The notes under the pieces are model-generated. The model was not told the origin of the DNA. It saw nothing but the letters and a program-made list of their open reading frames with translations, and made no database searches. A stretch of DNA of 64,000 nt from Actinokineospora terrae (lineage in GTDB: Bacteria > Actinomycetota > Actinomycetes > Mycobacteriales > Pseudonocardiaceae). This document shows, one piece after another, positions 30,722 to 40,573 of this stretch. Where the stretch lies: contig NZ_FOGI01000004.1 in assembly GCF_900111175.1 (NCBI RefSeq), positions 310,001 through 374,000 of the forward strand, given 5' to 3'. Both the position numbers and the translations under genes were made by a program. Each line of letters starts with the position of its first letter. Position 1 is the first letter of the stretch.

Positions 30722-31723
30722 CTACTTGTCGTGGATGCCCGCGATTGTGGCGTTCGTGTCGTTCGCGGCGATCACCGCGATCAGGTCGTCGGCCGCGCGG
30801 TACGGGTCGAGGGTGCCGGACCGGACTTCCGCGGCGAAGCGGTCGAGCAGGTCGCCGCGCAGCTCGCCGAGCCGGGCGCGCAGCTCGCGCACCGCGATGG
30901 ACTCGATCTCGGCCCTGGCGCGGGCCAGCCGCCTGGCGGTGAACTCGCCGCGCTCCCCCGCCCACGCCTGGTGCGCCTCGATCGCGTCGACCAGGTCGGT
31001 GATGCCCTCGGCGCGCGCGGCGATGGTCTTGACCACCGGGGTGCGCCAGCTCGGGCCACGGATCTCCCTGCGCCCCAACGAGATCGCGTGCTTGAGCTCG
31101 CGCACGGTGGCCTCGGCGCCATCGCGGTCGGCCTTGTTGACGGCGAACACGTCGGCGATCTCCAGGATGCCCGCCTTGGCCGCCTGCACGCCGTCGCCCA
31201 TGCCAGGGGCGAGCAGCACCACCGCGCAGTCGGCGAGCGCCACGACGTCCACTTCGGACTGTCCTACCCCGACTGTCTCGACGAGCACGACGTCGAAGCC
31301 CGCCGCGTCGAGCACGCGCAGCGCCTGCGGGGTGGCCACGGCGAGCCCGCCGAGGTGGCCGCGGGTGGCCATGGACCGGATGAAGACGTCCGGGTCGGCG
31401 GCGTGCTCGCCCATCCTGACCCGGTCGCCGAGCAGCGCGCCGCCGGAGAACGGCGACGACGGGTCGACCGCCAGCACGCCGACCCGCTGCCCCCTGGCGC
31501 GGTAGGCCGACACCAGGGCCGAGGTGGTGGTCGACTTGCCGACGCCGGGCGGCCCGGTCAGGCCGATGACCCTGGCCCGGCCGGTGTGCGGGGCGAGCGC
31601 CCGCGCGACCGCGCGCAGGTGCGGGCTGTCGGCCTCTACCAGGGAGATGAGCCGGGCGACCGCGCGCGGGTGGCGTTCGAGCGCGCGGTCGACCAGCTCG
31701 GCTGTCGGCGGCTGCCTGACCAA
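30722..31723 (-). CDS. meaB: Methylmalonyl-CoA mutase chaperone GTPase MeaB
   Basis: G3E-family GTPase that loads and protects the B12 cofactor of methylmalonyl-CoA mutase. 333 residues: P-loop TGPPGVGKSTT (about 55-65), LVETVGVGQSEVDV (switch, about 149), VNKAD (about 194). The start is TTG 31723, 3 bases after the thiolase stop, within the upstream gene's ribosome reach; the protein begins VRQPPTAELVDRALE as in homologues. The mutase itself is not in the window. The linked epimerase gene is divergent, 1.3 kb away. Confidence 0.92.
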   Translation of the reverse strand: MVRQPPTAELVDRALERHPRAVARLISLVEADSPHLRAVARALAPHTGRARVIGLTGPPGVGKSTTTSALVSAYRARGQRVGVLAVDPSSPFSGGALLGDRVRMGEHAADPDVFIRSMATRGHLGGLAVATPQALRVLDAAGFDVVLVETVGVGQSEVDVVALADCAVVLLAPGMGDGVQAAKAGILEIADVFAVNKADRDGAEATVRELKHAISLGRREIRGPSWRTPVVKTIAARAEGITDLVDAIEAHQAWAGERGEFTARRLARARAEIESIAVRELRARLGELRGDLLDRFAAEVRSGTLDPYRAADDLIAVIAANDTNATIAGIHDK

Positions 31724-31726
31724 GGG

Positions 31727-32914
31727 CTAGGCCTTCGGCACGCTGATGATCAGTGCGTCGCCCTGGCCACCGCCGCCGCACAGGCCCGCGGCACCGACGC
31801 CGCCGCCGCGCCGCTTGAGCTCGTAGGCCAGGTGCACGACCAGGCGGGCGCCGGACGCCCCGATCGGGTGACCGAGGGCGATGGCGCCGCCGTTGACGTT
31901 GACGATCTCCGGGTCGACGCCCAACTGGCGGGTGGAGACCACGCCGACCGCGGCGAACGCCTCGTTGATCTCGACCAGGTCGAGGTCGGTGGCGGCCAGG
32001 CCCTGCTTGGCCAGCGCGGCCTTGATGGCGTTGGACGGCTGCTCGTGCAGGCTCGCGTCCGGCCCGGCGACCACGCCGTGCGCGCCGATCTCGGCGATCC
32101 AGCTCAGGCCCAGCTCCTCGGCCTTGGCCTTGCTCATCACCACGACCGCGGCGGCGCCGTCGGAGATCTGCGAGGCGGAGCCCGCGGTGATGGTGCCGTC
32201 GCCGGCGAACGCGGGGCGCAGCTTGGCCAGGCCCTCGGCGGTGGTGTCGGCGCGCACGCCCTCGTCGGTGTCGAACACGACCGGGTCGCCCTTGCGCTGC
32301 GGGATGCTCACCGGGGCGATCTCGTCGGCGAAGCGGCCCGCGGCGATGGCCTCGGCGGCGCGCTGGTGCGAGGCGGCGGAGAACGCGTCCTGCTCCTCGC
32401 GGGTGATGCCGTAGCGGGAGTTGTGCTTCTCGGTCGAGGCGCCCATCGCGACCTGGTCGAACGCGCAGAACAGGCCGTCGTGCGCCATGTGGTCGAGCAG
32501 GGTCACGTCGCCGAACTTGAAGCCGGAGCGGGACTTGGGCAGCAGGTGCGGCGCCTGGGTCATCGACTCCTGCCCACCGGCGACCACGATCTCGAACTCG
32601 CCCGCGCGGATGAGCTGGTCGGCCAGCGCGATCGCGTCGAGGCCGGAGAGGCAGACCTTGTTGATGGTCAGCGCGGGGACGTCCATCGGGATGCCCGCGG
32701 CGACGGCGGCCTGGCGAGCCGGGATCTGGCCCGCGCCCGCGGTGAGGACCTGGCCCATGATCGTGTACTGCACCTGGTCCGGTCGCACACCCGCGCGCTC
32801 CAGGGCTGCCTTGATCGCGACGCCGCCGAGCTGAGCGCCGGTGAAGTCCTTGAGCGAGCCGAGCAGACGACCGATCGGGGTACGGGCCCCGGCGACGATG
32901 ACGGATCCGGACAC
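31727..32914 (-). CDS. Acetyl-CoA C-acetyltransferase (thiolase)
   Basis: Condenses two acetyl-CoA to acetoacetyl-CoA or cleaves beta-ketoacyl-CoA. 395 residues from ATG 32914. It has the acylated cysteine in [11 protein letters not shown] (near 90), [20 protein letters not shown] with the active His (near 350) and the second cysteine in [11 protein letters not shown] near the C-terminus. Chain specificity cannot be read directly. With ccrA in the same window, a biosynthetic role feeding the ethylmalonyl-CoA route is plausible. Confidence 0.92.
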   Translation of the reverse strand: MSGSVIVAGARTPIGRLLGSLKDFTGAQLGGVAIKAALERAGVRPDQVQYTIMGQVLTAGAGQIPARQAAVAAGIPMDVPALTINKVCLSGLDAIALADQLIRAGEFEIVVAGGQESMTQAPHLLPKSRSGFKFGDVTLLDHMAHDGLFCAFDQVAMGASTEKHNSRYGITREEQDAFSAASHQRAAEAIAAGRFADEIAPVSIPQRKGDPVVFDTDEGVRADTTAEGLAKLRPAFAGDGTITAGSASQISDGAAAVVVMSKAKAEELGLSWIAEIGAHGVVAGPDASLHEQPSNAIKAALAKQGLAATDLDLVEINEAFAAVGVVSTRQLGVDPEIVNVNGGAIALGHPIGASGARLVVHLAYELKRRGGGVGAAGLCGGGGQGDALIISVPKA

Positions 32915-33012
32915 AGCGGTCTCCTAAGCGATGCGAACGGGCGTTAACGTGGACCATACTCGCGGTCACGCGGTTTGCCACGTGCCGGTGTGAGCAGCCG
33001 CACAGGCCCTGG

Positions 33013-33040
33013 TTACCCATCAGTAGGAAGGGCGTATCCT
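33013..33040 (+). promoter_or_regulatory. Candidate leaderless promoter of epimerase gene
   Basis: TTACCC (33013-33018), 16-base spacer, TATCCT (33035-33040), then 6 bases to the ATG. The -10 to ATG distance fits a leaderless transcript. AGGAAGG lies 16 bases from the ATG, rather far for a ribosome site. Confidence 0.45.
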
Positions 33041-33046
33041 CACGTC

Positions 33047-33493
33047 ATGCGCGATGTAGTCGCTCCCTTCGTCGTGGCGATCGACCACGTCGGGATCGCC
33101 GTTCCCGACCTCGACGCCGCTATCGCCTTCCACCGCGAGCACTTCGGACTGGAGCCCGTGCACGAGGAGGTCAACACCGAGCAGGGCGTGCGCGAGGCGA
33201 TGCTGCGCGCCCCCGGTGACGACGGCTCGGGCACCGCGGTCCAACTGCTGGCGCCGCTGGACGAGAACTCCACGATCGCCAAGTTCCTCGGGCGCAACGG
33301 CCCCGGTTTGCAGCAGCTCGCCTACCGGGTGACCGACGTCGTGGCCGCCGCCGACGCCCTGCGCGCCGCGGGACTGCGGCTGCTCTACGACGAGCCCAGG
33401 CGCGGGACCAGCGACAGCCGGGTCAACTTCGTGCACCCGAAGGACGCGGGCGGGGTCTTGGTCGAACTGGTGGAGCCCGCTCCCGGGCATTAG
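33047..33493 (+). CDS. mce: Methylmalonyl-CoA epimerase
   Basis: VOC-fold metalloenzyme interconverting (R)- and (S)-methylmalonyl-CoA. 148 residues from ATG 33047. Metal-ligand motifs are AIDHVGIAVPDLD (His13), VQLLAP, LQQLAYRV and GVLVELVEP (last-strand Glu). Family-typical SRVNFVHPKDAGG is present. Divergent from thiolase-meaB, a frequent actinobacterial arrangement that groups B12-dependent methylmalonyl-CoA functions. Confidence 0.93.
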   Translation: MRDVVAPFVVAIDHVGIAVPDLDAAIAFHREHFGLEPVHEEVNTEQGVREAMLRAPGDDGSGTAVQLLAPLDENSTIAKFLGRNGPGLQQLAYRVTDVVAAADALRAAGLRLLYDEPRRGTSDSRVNFVHPKDAGGVLVELVEPAPGH

Positions 33494-33506
33494 CTGCTCC
33501 AGGCCT

Positions 33507-34967
<1,461 letters not shown>

Positions 34968-35146
34968 CCGTCTGTCCCTTTTCACCCAGGCATGGCCACG
35001 CCGCCACACATCAACCGCCCACAACATGCCCCGCCCCCACCCCCCTGACACGTGCCGTTCCCCACCCGGAAACCTCCCCTCACTGTGACGTCCCCCTCGC
35101 CTGTCACCCACCGCCACGCCGTTGCTGGCCCTCAGTGAACGCCAAC

Positions 35147-35175
35147 AAGCCCGGCGTCGCTAGGACACCGGGCTT
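35147..35175 (-). terminator. Terminator of DivIVA-like gene
   Basis: 12-bp stem with one mismatch (35147-35158 with 35164-35175) and a 5-base loop, 22 bases past the stop of the leftward gene. Confidence 0.7.
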
Positions 35176-35196
35176 GCGGGGTGGAGAGCGGTAGAA

Positions 35197-36375
35197 CTAG
35201 CGGCGAGCCGCAGGCCGCTTGGGCTGAGTGGTCGGCCGGACCAGTTTCTGGGTGCGGTCGGCTGGGGAGGCGGCGGGGGTGGACGGCTCCGCGGGGCGGC
35301 CCTGGGGGGCGGCGGGGGCGCGTTCCGGTTCGACCTCGGCTGGTTCCCAATGTTCCTTCGGCGGGCCGACGACCGGCTTCATGGCCTGGGTGGGGGATTC
35401 GTCGGCCGGGCTGCCGTCGATGGTCTTGGGGGGTGTGACGCGTTCCTCGGGGAGGGGGTCGAGGATCGGGGCGGCGTCCGCGAGCTGGACGTGGGCGTCG
35501 GCGATGAGGTCGCGGGCCGAGTGGAGCTGGTCGGCGACGCGGGAGCGCAGGGCGCGCAGGGCGGCGACGCGCTGGGCGGCGTGGCTGATGCGGCGGTTGG
35601 CTTCCTCGGTGGCCTCGCGGACCCGGCGGTGCGCCTCGCTGGTGGCTTCCTGCAGGCGGGCGGTGGCCTCGGTCGCGGCGTCGTGGCGGCGGCGGTTGGC
35701 CTCCTCGGTGGCCTCGCGGACCCGGCGCTCGGCCTCGGTCTTGCTGGTGGCCTCCTGCTCGGCCAGCGCGCGCATCGCCTCGGTGCGGCGGGCCGACATC
35801 GCGATGTCGAAGTCCTCCTCGACCGTGGTGCGGCGCCGCTCGGACTCGGCCTCCAGGCGGGCGGCCTCGGCGCGGGCGGTGCCGACGGTCTGCTCGGCGT
35901 CGGCGCGGGCCTTGTCCACGATGCCGCGGTGCTCGGCCTCCATGGCCGCGCGGCGCGCGTCGAGCTCGGCGATGAGACCTTCGTAGCGCTGCCGCAGCGC
36001 ACCGGCGTCGGCCTCGGCCTTGGCGCGGATGCCGTTGGCCTCGGCGTCGGCGCGGGAGCGGGTCTCCTGGGCTTCCTCGGTGGCCAGCCGCAGCATCCGC
36101 TGCAGGCGCTCGCTCAGCCCTTCCAGGGTGGTCGGCGGCTGGGAGAGCCGGTCGATCTGGCCGCGCAGGTCGCTGAGGTCGCCGCGCGCGGACTCGAGCT
36201 GCTTGGCCAGGTCGGTCGCCTGCGAGACGGCGGCGTTGCGGTCGGCGTGCAGCAGCTGCAGTTCGGCGTCGAGCCGCTCGAGGTGCTCTTCCACCTGCGC
36301 GCGGCTGTAGCCCCGCTTGGTGATGTCGAAACCGGCACCGAGCGGTACAAGATCGCGTTCCTCACCCAAGCCCAT
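35197..36375 (-). CDS. DivIVA-domain long coiled-coil protein
   Basis: 392 residues from ATG 36375. A DivIVA-like N-terminus (GFDITKRGYSRAQVEEHLERL, about 15-35) leads into an almost unbroken coiled coil to about 300, rich in Ala/Glu/Arg with the repeated phrase RRVREATEEANRR. A Pro/Lys-rich disordered tail follows. Such proteins organise polar growth or cytoskeleton in filamentous actinomycetes (DivIVA, Scy, FilP types); which one is not decidable here. TAGCGT 6 bases before the ATG suggests a leaderless message. Confidence 0.83.
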   Translation of the reverse strand: MGLGEERDLVPLGAGFDITKRGYSRAQVEEHLERLDAELQLLHADRNAAVSQATDLAKQLESARGDLSDLRGQIDRLSQPPTTLEGLSERLQRMLRLATEEAQETRSRADAEANGIRAKAEADAGALRQRYEGLIAELDARRAAMEAEHRGIVDKARADAEQTVGTARAEAARLEAESERRRTTVEEDFDIAMSARRTEAMRALAEQEATSKTEAERRVREATEEANRRRHDAATEATARLQEATSEAHRRVREATEEANRRISHAAQRVAALRALRSRVADQLHSARDLIADAHVQLADAAPILDPLPEERVTPPKTIDGSPADESPTQAMKPVVGPPKEHWEPAEVEPERAPAAPQGRPAEPSTPAASPADRTQKLVRPTTQPKRPAARR

Positions 36376-36430
36376 GCGCCCACGCTACCTGCATCGGATA
36401 GACCACTTACGAGTAGATCGGTGAGTGGTG

Positions 36431-36471
36431 CTCCCCGGCGGCCACGTGCCCAACGCGTGGCCGCCGGGGAG
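36431..36471 (-). terminator. ccrA terminator
   Basis: Perfect 16-bp stem (36431-36446 with 36456-36471), 9-base loop, immediately after the ccrA stop. Confidence 0.88.
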
Positions 36472-36474
36472 CGG

Positions 36475-37806
36475 TCACACGCCGCGGAAGCGGTTGATGG
36501 CGTCCAAGTGCCGTTCCCGCTTGGCCTGGTCGCGCACGCCGAGCCCTTCCTCCGGCGCCAGGCACAGCACGCCGACCTTGCCCTGGTGGGCGTTGCGGTG
36601 GACGTCGAGCGCGGCCTGCCCGGTCTCGGCGAGCGGGTAGGTCTTGGACAGCGTCGGGTGGACCAAACCCTTGTCGATCAACCGGTTCGCCTCCCAGGAC
36701 TCGCGGTAGTTGGCGAAGTGCGAGCCGATGATCCGCTTCAGGTTCATCCACAGGTACCTGTTGTCGTACTGGTGCAGGAACCCGGAGGTGGACGCGCAGG
36801 TGACGATCGTGCCGCCGCGGCGGGCCACGTAGACCGACGCGCCGAAGGTCTCCCTGCCGGGGTGCTCGAAGACGATGTCCGGGTCCTCGCCGCCGGTCAG
36901 CTCGCGGATCCTGGCGCCGAGCCGCTGCCACTCGCGCGGGTCCTGGGTGTGCTCGTCCTTCCAGAACCGGTACCCCTCCGCGCTGCGATCGATGATCAGC
37001 TCGGCGCCCATCTTGCGCGCGATGTCCGCCTTCTCCTTACTAGACACCACACACACCGGGATAGCGCCGCCGTTGAGCGCGAACTGCGTGGCGTAAGAGC
37101 CGAGGCCACCGGACGCGCCCCAGATGAGCACTACATCGCCCTGCTTCATGGCAGCGCCGTTGCGAGAGACCAGCTGCCGGTATGCGGTGGAGTTGACGAG
37201 CCCCGGTGACGCTGCCTCTTCCCAGGTCAGGTGCGCGGGCTTGGGCATCAGCTGGTTGGACTTGACCAGCGCCAGCTCGGCGAGCCCGCCGAAGTTGGTC
37301 TCGAAGCCCCAGATGCGCTGCTCGGAGTCCATCATCGTGTCGTCGTGGCCGTCGGGACCCTCCAGCTCGACGCTGAGGCAGTGCGCGACGACCTCGTCAC
37401 CGGGCTTCCAGTTGTGCACGCCGGGCCCGGTGCGCAGCACGACACCGGCCAGGTCGGAGCCGACCACGTGGTAGGGCAGGTCGTGCCGCTTGGCCAGCGG
37501 GGACACCCGGCCGTAGCGCTCGAGGAACTTGAAGGTGGAGACCGGCTCGAAGATCGAGGTCCACACGGTGTTGTAGTTGATCGCGCTGGCCATGACCGCG
37601 ACGAGCGCCTCGCCGGGTCCCAGCTCGGGGGTGGCGACCTCGTCGAGGTGCAGCGACCTGCGGGGGTCCTTGTCCGGCGCGGCCAGGCCGTCGAACATCT
37701 CGACCTCGTCGGCGTGCACGGTGATCCCGCGGTAGTGCTCCGGTACCGGCAGCGCGCCAACGGCTTCCCGCTCGCCTGCCTGGATCGCGTCGAGGATCTC
37801 CTGCAC
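36475..37806 (-). CDS. ccrA: Crotonyl-CoA carboxylase/reductase
   Basis: NADPH-dependent reductive carboxylation of crotonyl-CoA to ethylmalonyl-CoA, a key step of the ethylmalonyl-CoA pathway and of polyketide extender supply. 443 residues from GTG 37806 behind AGGAGG. Family marks are INYNTVWTSIFEP with the CO2-binding Asn (near 80), RIWGFETNFGG with the Phe-Glu pair (near 170), and GASGGLGSYATQFA for NADPH. The active-site His lies in the KRIIGSHFAN region. These carboxylase residues separate it from plain reductases. Thiolase and epimerase nearby fit the same pathway. Confidence 0.95.
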   Translation of the reverse strand: MQEILDAIQAGEREAVGALPVPEHYRGITVHADEVEMFDGLAAPDKDPRRSLHLDEVATPELGPGEALVAVMASAINYNTVWTSIFEPVSTFKFLERYGRVSPLAKRHDLPYHVVGSDLAGVVLRTGPGVHNWKPGDEVVAHCLSVELEGPDGHDDTMMDSEQRIWGFETNFGGLAELALVKSNQLMPKPAHLTWEEAASPGLVNSTAYRQLVSRNGAAMKQGDVVLIWGASGGLGSYATQFALNGGAIPVCVVSSKEKADIARKMGAELIIDRSAEGYRFWKDEHTQDPREWQRLGARIRELTGGEDPDIVFEHPGRETFGASVYVARRGGTIVTCASTSGFLHQYDNRYLWMNLKRIIGSHFANYRESWEANRLIDKGLVHPTLSKTYPLAETGQAALDVHRNAHQGKVGVLCLAPEEGLGVRDQAKRERHLDAINRFRGV

Positions 37807-37851
37807 GGCGGACCTCCTGGGGTTCGTCGGACCTGCGGTGCAGCGGGACGT

Positions 37852-37863
37852 TACTCATGAGTA
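37852..37863. promoter_or_regulatory. 12-bp palindrome upstream of ccrA
   Basis: TACTCATGAGTA is perfectly symmetric, AT-rich for the locus, and lies 46 bp upstream of the ccrA GTG where a promoter would be. Candidate operator; the neighbouring TetR gene product is one possible ligand. Confidence 0.4.
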
Positions 37864-37922
37864 GCGATTCAGAGCGCGCCGATGTGACTGACAGCACGAC
37901 GGCGCGTTGTCGTCCACTGTGG

Positions 37923-38498
37923 TCACTCGCCCGGCGTGACGACCTTGTCCACCAGCGCGTCGATCAACACGGTGACGGCCGCGCGGCCCAGGAAACCGGG
38001 CAGGGTGAGGTGCTCGACGATCAAGCCGGTCATCGCGACGTGCAGCAGCTCAACGGTCGTCCGGTCGCCGGGCAGGCCCGCGTCGAGGTGGAAGGCGGTG
38101 TTGTCGCGCAGGCCGCGGGTCATGGTGTCGGTGAACAGCGCCGCGAGTTCGGGTTTGCGGGTGGACTCCAGCCGCAGTTCGAGCAGCGCCAGGTGTCCGG
38201 CCCGGTCGGCGGTCGCCCGGTCGAGGATGTCGTGCATGAACCGGGCGACGAGCTCGCGATCCCGCGGCTGCCGCAACCGGGCATCGACCTCGGCGGGGTC
38301 GGGCGCGAGGCGGACGAAGACATGCGCACCTGCGGCGGCCAACAGAGCATCCCGGCTGGCGAAGTAGTTGGACGTCGTCCCCGCCGGAACCCCCGCCTTG
38401 GCATCGACCGCCCGGAAGGTCAGACCGCGGGCGCCCTCCTCGGCGAGGACGTCGATGGCGGCGTCGGCGAGCGCGGTCCGGCGGGCCGGGTTGGGCAC
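37923..38498 (-). CDS. TetR family transcriptional regulator
   Basis: 191 residues from GTG 38498. The N-terminal HTH is clear (LADAAIDVLAEEGARGLTF, then AGVPAGTTSNYFASRDALL as recognition helix and following turn, about 33-52). The C-terminal ligand domain is ordinary. Divergent from a VOC-family gene with 59 bp between, so it probably represses that gene and itself. It also lies upstream of ccrA on the same strand with 116 bp between. Confidence 0.92.
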   Translation of the reverse strand: MPNPARRTALADAAIDVLAEEGARGLTFRAVDAKAGVPAGTTSNYFASRDALLAAAGAHVFVRLAPDPAEVDARLRQPRDRELVARFMHDILDRATADRAGHLALLELRLESTRKPELAALFTDTMTRGLRDNTAFHLDAGLPGDRTTVELLHVAMTGLIVEHLTLPGFLGRAAVTVLIDALVDKVVTPGE

Positions 38499-38557
38499 GG
38501 TGGAACCTCCTTGACCACTACGGTTACAGTACTACAAGCATAGTGGAAGGAGCGGGA
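38499..38557. promoter_or_regulatory. Shared TetR/VOC promoter region
   Basis: Within 59 bp, CCACTA and TAGTGG form an inverted repeat around TTACAGTACTACAA, itself a near-palindrome centred on AGTACT. GGAAGGAGCGGG is the VOC gene's ribosome site. Likely operator for the TetR protein. Confidence 0.5.
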
Positions 38558-38965
38558 ATGCGGTTCAGCAGGTTCGCGGTGGCGTTCATGGTCGACGACC
38601 CGGCGGCGTGCCGGGACTTCTTCGTCCACCACCTGGGCGCAACCGTCACAGTCGACCTCGGCTGGTACGTCGACCTCGGCCACCCGGACGACCCGTCGTT
38701 CATGGTCGACTTCGTCCACCGCGACCACCCGGCGATGCCACCGCAGGTGCGCGTGGCGACGGCCGGGACAGTGCTGGCGTTCGTCGTCGACGACGCCCGG
38801 GCGCTGGAGTCCGAACTGCTCGCCGCCGGAGTGCAGGTCGTGGCGGGATGCCGGGACGAACCCTGGGGCCAGCGGCACTTCTTCGTCGCCTCGCCGGGTC
38901 CGGTGGTGGAGTTCGTGCAGCAGATCGCCCCCGACCCGGCGTGGATGGCGACCAACGGCTTGTGA
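38558..38965 (+). CDS. VOC (glyoxalase/bleomycin-resistance) family protein
   Basis: 135 residues from ATG 38558: two beta-alpha-beta-beta-beta modules, ending HFFVASPGPVVEFVQQI. The sequence resembles antibiotic-binding and lyase VOC members; the candidate metal ligands of a true glyoxalase are incomplete. Expression is likely under the divergent TetR protein. Substrate unknown. Confidence 0.85.
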   Translation: MRFSRFAVAFMVDDPAACRDFFVHHLGATVTVDLGWYVDLGHPDDPSFMVDFVHRDHPAMPPQVRVATAGTVLAFVVDDARALESELLAAGVQVVAGCRDEPWGQRHFFVASPGPVVEFVQQIAPDPAWMATNGL

Positions 38966-38977
38966 CCCCGAGCCTGG

Positions 38978-39418
38978 TCAGCGGCCGATGTCCTCGTGCC
39001 AGAGGTCGGGGTGCTCGGCGATGAAGGTGGTCATCATGCGGACGCAGCCGGGGTCGTCGAGGACGGTCACCGCGACGCCGTGGGCGGCCAGCCAGTCGTG
39101 GGCGCCGGTGAAGGTTCGGGACTCGCCGATGAGGACGGCGGTGATGCCGAACTGGCGGATCAGGCCGCTGCAGTACCAGCACGGGGACAGCGTGGTGACC
39201 ATCGTCGTGCCGCGGTAGGAGCGGCGGCGGCCCGCGGCGCGGAAGGCAGCTGTCTCGCCGTGGATCGTCGGGTCGTCGTCCTGGACGCGGCGGTTGTGGC
39301 CGCTGCCCCACAGGTCGCCGTCCGGGCCGAACAGCGCGGCGCCGACCGGGACGCCACCGGAGGCGCGGCCCGCCTCGGCCTCCCGGATCGCCACGGCCAG
39401 CATCTCGACAGGTGTCAT
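38978..39418 (-). CDS. Yeast-type (Fcy1-like) cytosine deaminase
   Basis: Zinc-dependent deamination of cytosine to uracil. 146 residues from ATG 39418. The CDA-fold motifs are TIHGETAAF (His53, catalytic Glu55) and SPCWYCSG (Cys80, Cys83). The C-terminal FIAEHPDLWHEDIGR and VTVLDDPGC match the fungal Fcy1 pattern (DERPQDWFEDIGE) rather than bacterial CodA (a TIM barrel) or guanine deaminase. A pyrimidine salvage role is likely; other small aminopyrimidines are possible substrates. Confidence 0.82.
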   Translation of the reverse strand: MTPVEMLAVAIREAEAGRASGGVPVGAALFGPDGDLWGSGHNRRVQDDDPTIHGETAAFRAAGRRRSYRGTTMVTTLSPCWYCSGLIRQFGITAVLIGESRTFTGAHDWLAAHGVAVTVLDDPGCVRMMTTFIAEHPDLWHEDIGR

Positions 39419-39512
39419 GTGCTCCCCACGTGTGACCCGGATCCCGCTACCCCTGGCTTGATCGGTCGTTGTCCTGGTTAAGTCTACTGGCAAGTAGCCA
39501 CCGGGAGGGACT

Positions 39513-39965
39513 ATGACCGCCTACCAGACCGTGGTCGTCGGCACCGACGGCTCCGACTCGTCCTTCCGCGCCGTCGAGCGCGCCGCCGCGATCGCCGCCG
39601 ACAGCGGGGCGACCCTGGTCATCACCTCCGCCTACCAGCCCAGAACGGGCCGGGACGTGGAGCGCGCCCAGGACGCCCTCGGCGCCGACGTCGCCTACCA
39701 GGTCGTCGGCTCGGCACCGGCCGAGGAGTCGGTGCGCACCGCCGCCGAACGCGCCAGGCGAGCGGGCGCCACCACCATCGACACCGTCGTCATCGCGGGC
39801 GACCCCGCCCCGGCCCTGGCCAAAGTCGTCGCCGACCACAACGCCGACCTGCTCGTCGTCGGCAACCGCGGCCTCAACACCCTGGCGGGTCGCATCCTCG
39901 GCTCGGTCCCCGCCGAAACCGCCCGAAAATCCACCGTCGACGTCCTGATCGTCCACACAACCTGA
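39513..39965 (+). CDS. Universal stress protein (UspA family)
   Basis: 150 residues, one Usp domain. VVVGTDGSDSS (about 7-17) and the ATP-binding GNRGLNTLAGRILGSVP (about 117-133) mark the nucleotide-binding subclass. ATG 39513 follows GGGAGGGACT. It stands alone, with a gene-free 600-bp region downstream. Confidence 0.92.
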   Translation: MTAYQTVVVGTDGSDSSFRAVERAAAIAADSGATLVITSAYQPRTGRDVERAQDALGADVAYQVVGSAPAEESVRTAAERARRAGATTIDTVVIAGDPAPALAKVVADHNADLLVVGNRGLNTLAGRILGSVPAETARKSTVDVLIVHTT

Positions 39966-40000
39966 CCCCCGCAGCCCCCACGCCCCCGACCCAGCCGCCT

Positions 40001-40151
40001 CGCGCGCACGCGGTCCCGACCCGGCCCAGCCCCCACCCTCACCGGGGGGCGTCCCAGGTCCCAGCCTACCGGCACCCCCCGACAGTCGATCTTGAAAGCA
40101 CCCCGAACAAGATCCACATGTGGATAACTTCTGTCGCTGAACCGGGTGAAT
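40001..40151 (+). repeat. Dispersed repeat, copy A, with DnaA box
   Basis: About 150 bp nearly identical to 45903-46048. Shared landmarks in order: CGCGCGCACGC; CAGCCCCCACCCTC and a G6 run that can pair with the C5 run; GTCCCAGGTCCCAGCCTACC; TCGATCTTGAAA; TCCACATGTGGA; ACTTCTGTCGCTGAACCGGG. GATCTTG/CAAGATC can form a stem. It lies between convergent genes. No coding capacity on either strand. Confidence 0.85.
40119..40127 (-). promoter_or_regulatory. Consensus DnaA box in copy A
   Basis: Minus strand reads TTATCCACA, the exact E. coli consensus DnaA box, overlapping the palindrome TCCACATGTGGA (40113-40124). Binding is untested. Confidence 0.5.
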
Positions 40152-40528
40152 GTTCGCGCGTGGCCAGGCCCAGCGGCGACACAGGCAGCCCCGAGCAGCG
40201 AGCCCACGAACGGGTGGCGAGCCATCACGGAGAGGGGCGTGAAGCGATCAAGAGGCTGGTCACGGTCGCGCGATCGGGGGCAGATTTTGTCGACAAGGGT
40301 CTGGTCATAGCACTGGGTGATAGCGCAGACTTCAGCACCCGCGCACGGAGACCGGTCTCGGTGCGCGGTCACCCAGGGGTCGGACGCGGCGTGCCGCGTC
40401 GGGCCGCCAGGACCGCGGTCCGCCGCGTACCGGAAGAGGAGCACGTGGCGATATCCGAGGTGTCCCGCACCCCCCTGTACCCGGACTCCGGTCCGCGGCG
40501 GCGGCGCGTCTCGGACGGAGCGGACCAC
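40152..40528. other. Gene-free stretch after copy A
   Basis: Nothing recognisable. Open frames here are Arg-rich and lack ribosome sites. Contains local inverted repeats (for example GGTCTCGGTGCGCGG near 40354) of unknown meaning. Confidence 0.4.
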
Positions 40529-40567
40529 CCCCGGTCCGAGCCCTTGTGGGCGGGGCTCGGACCGGGG
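40529..40567 (-). terminator. Terminator of alpha/beta hydrolase gene
   Basis: Perfect 15-bp stem (40529-40543 with 40553-40567) and a 9-base loop, 7 bases past the stop of the leftward gene. Confidence 0.85.
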
Positions 40568-40573
40568 AACCCC

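Noticed and set aside
29798..32947. 1049-codon open frame on the plus strand
   Set aside because: Antisense to the ABC ATPase, meaB and thiolase genes, which have clear family motifs.
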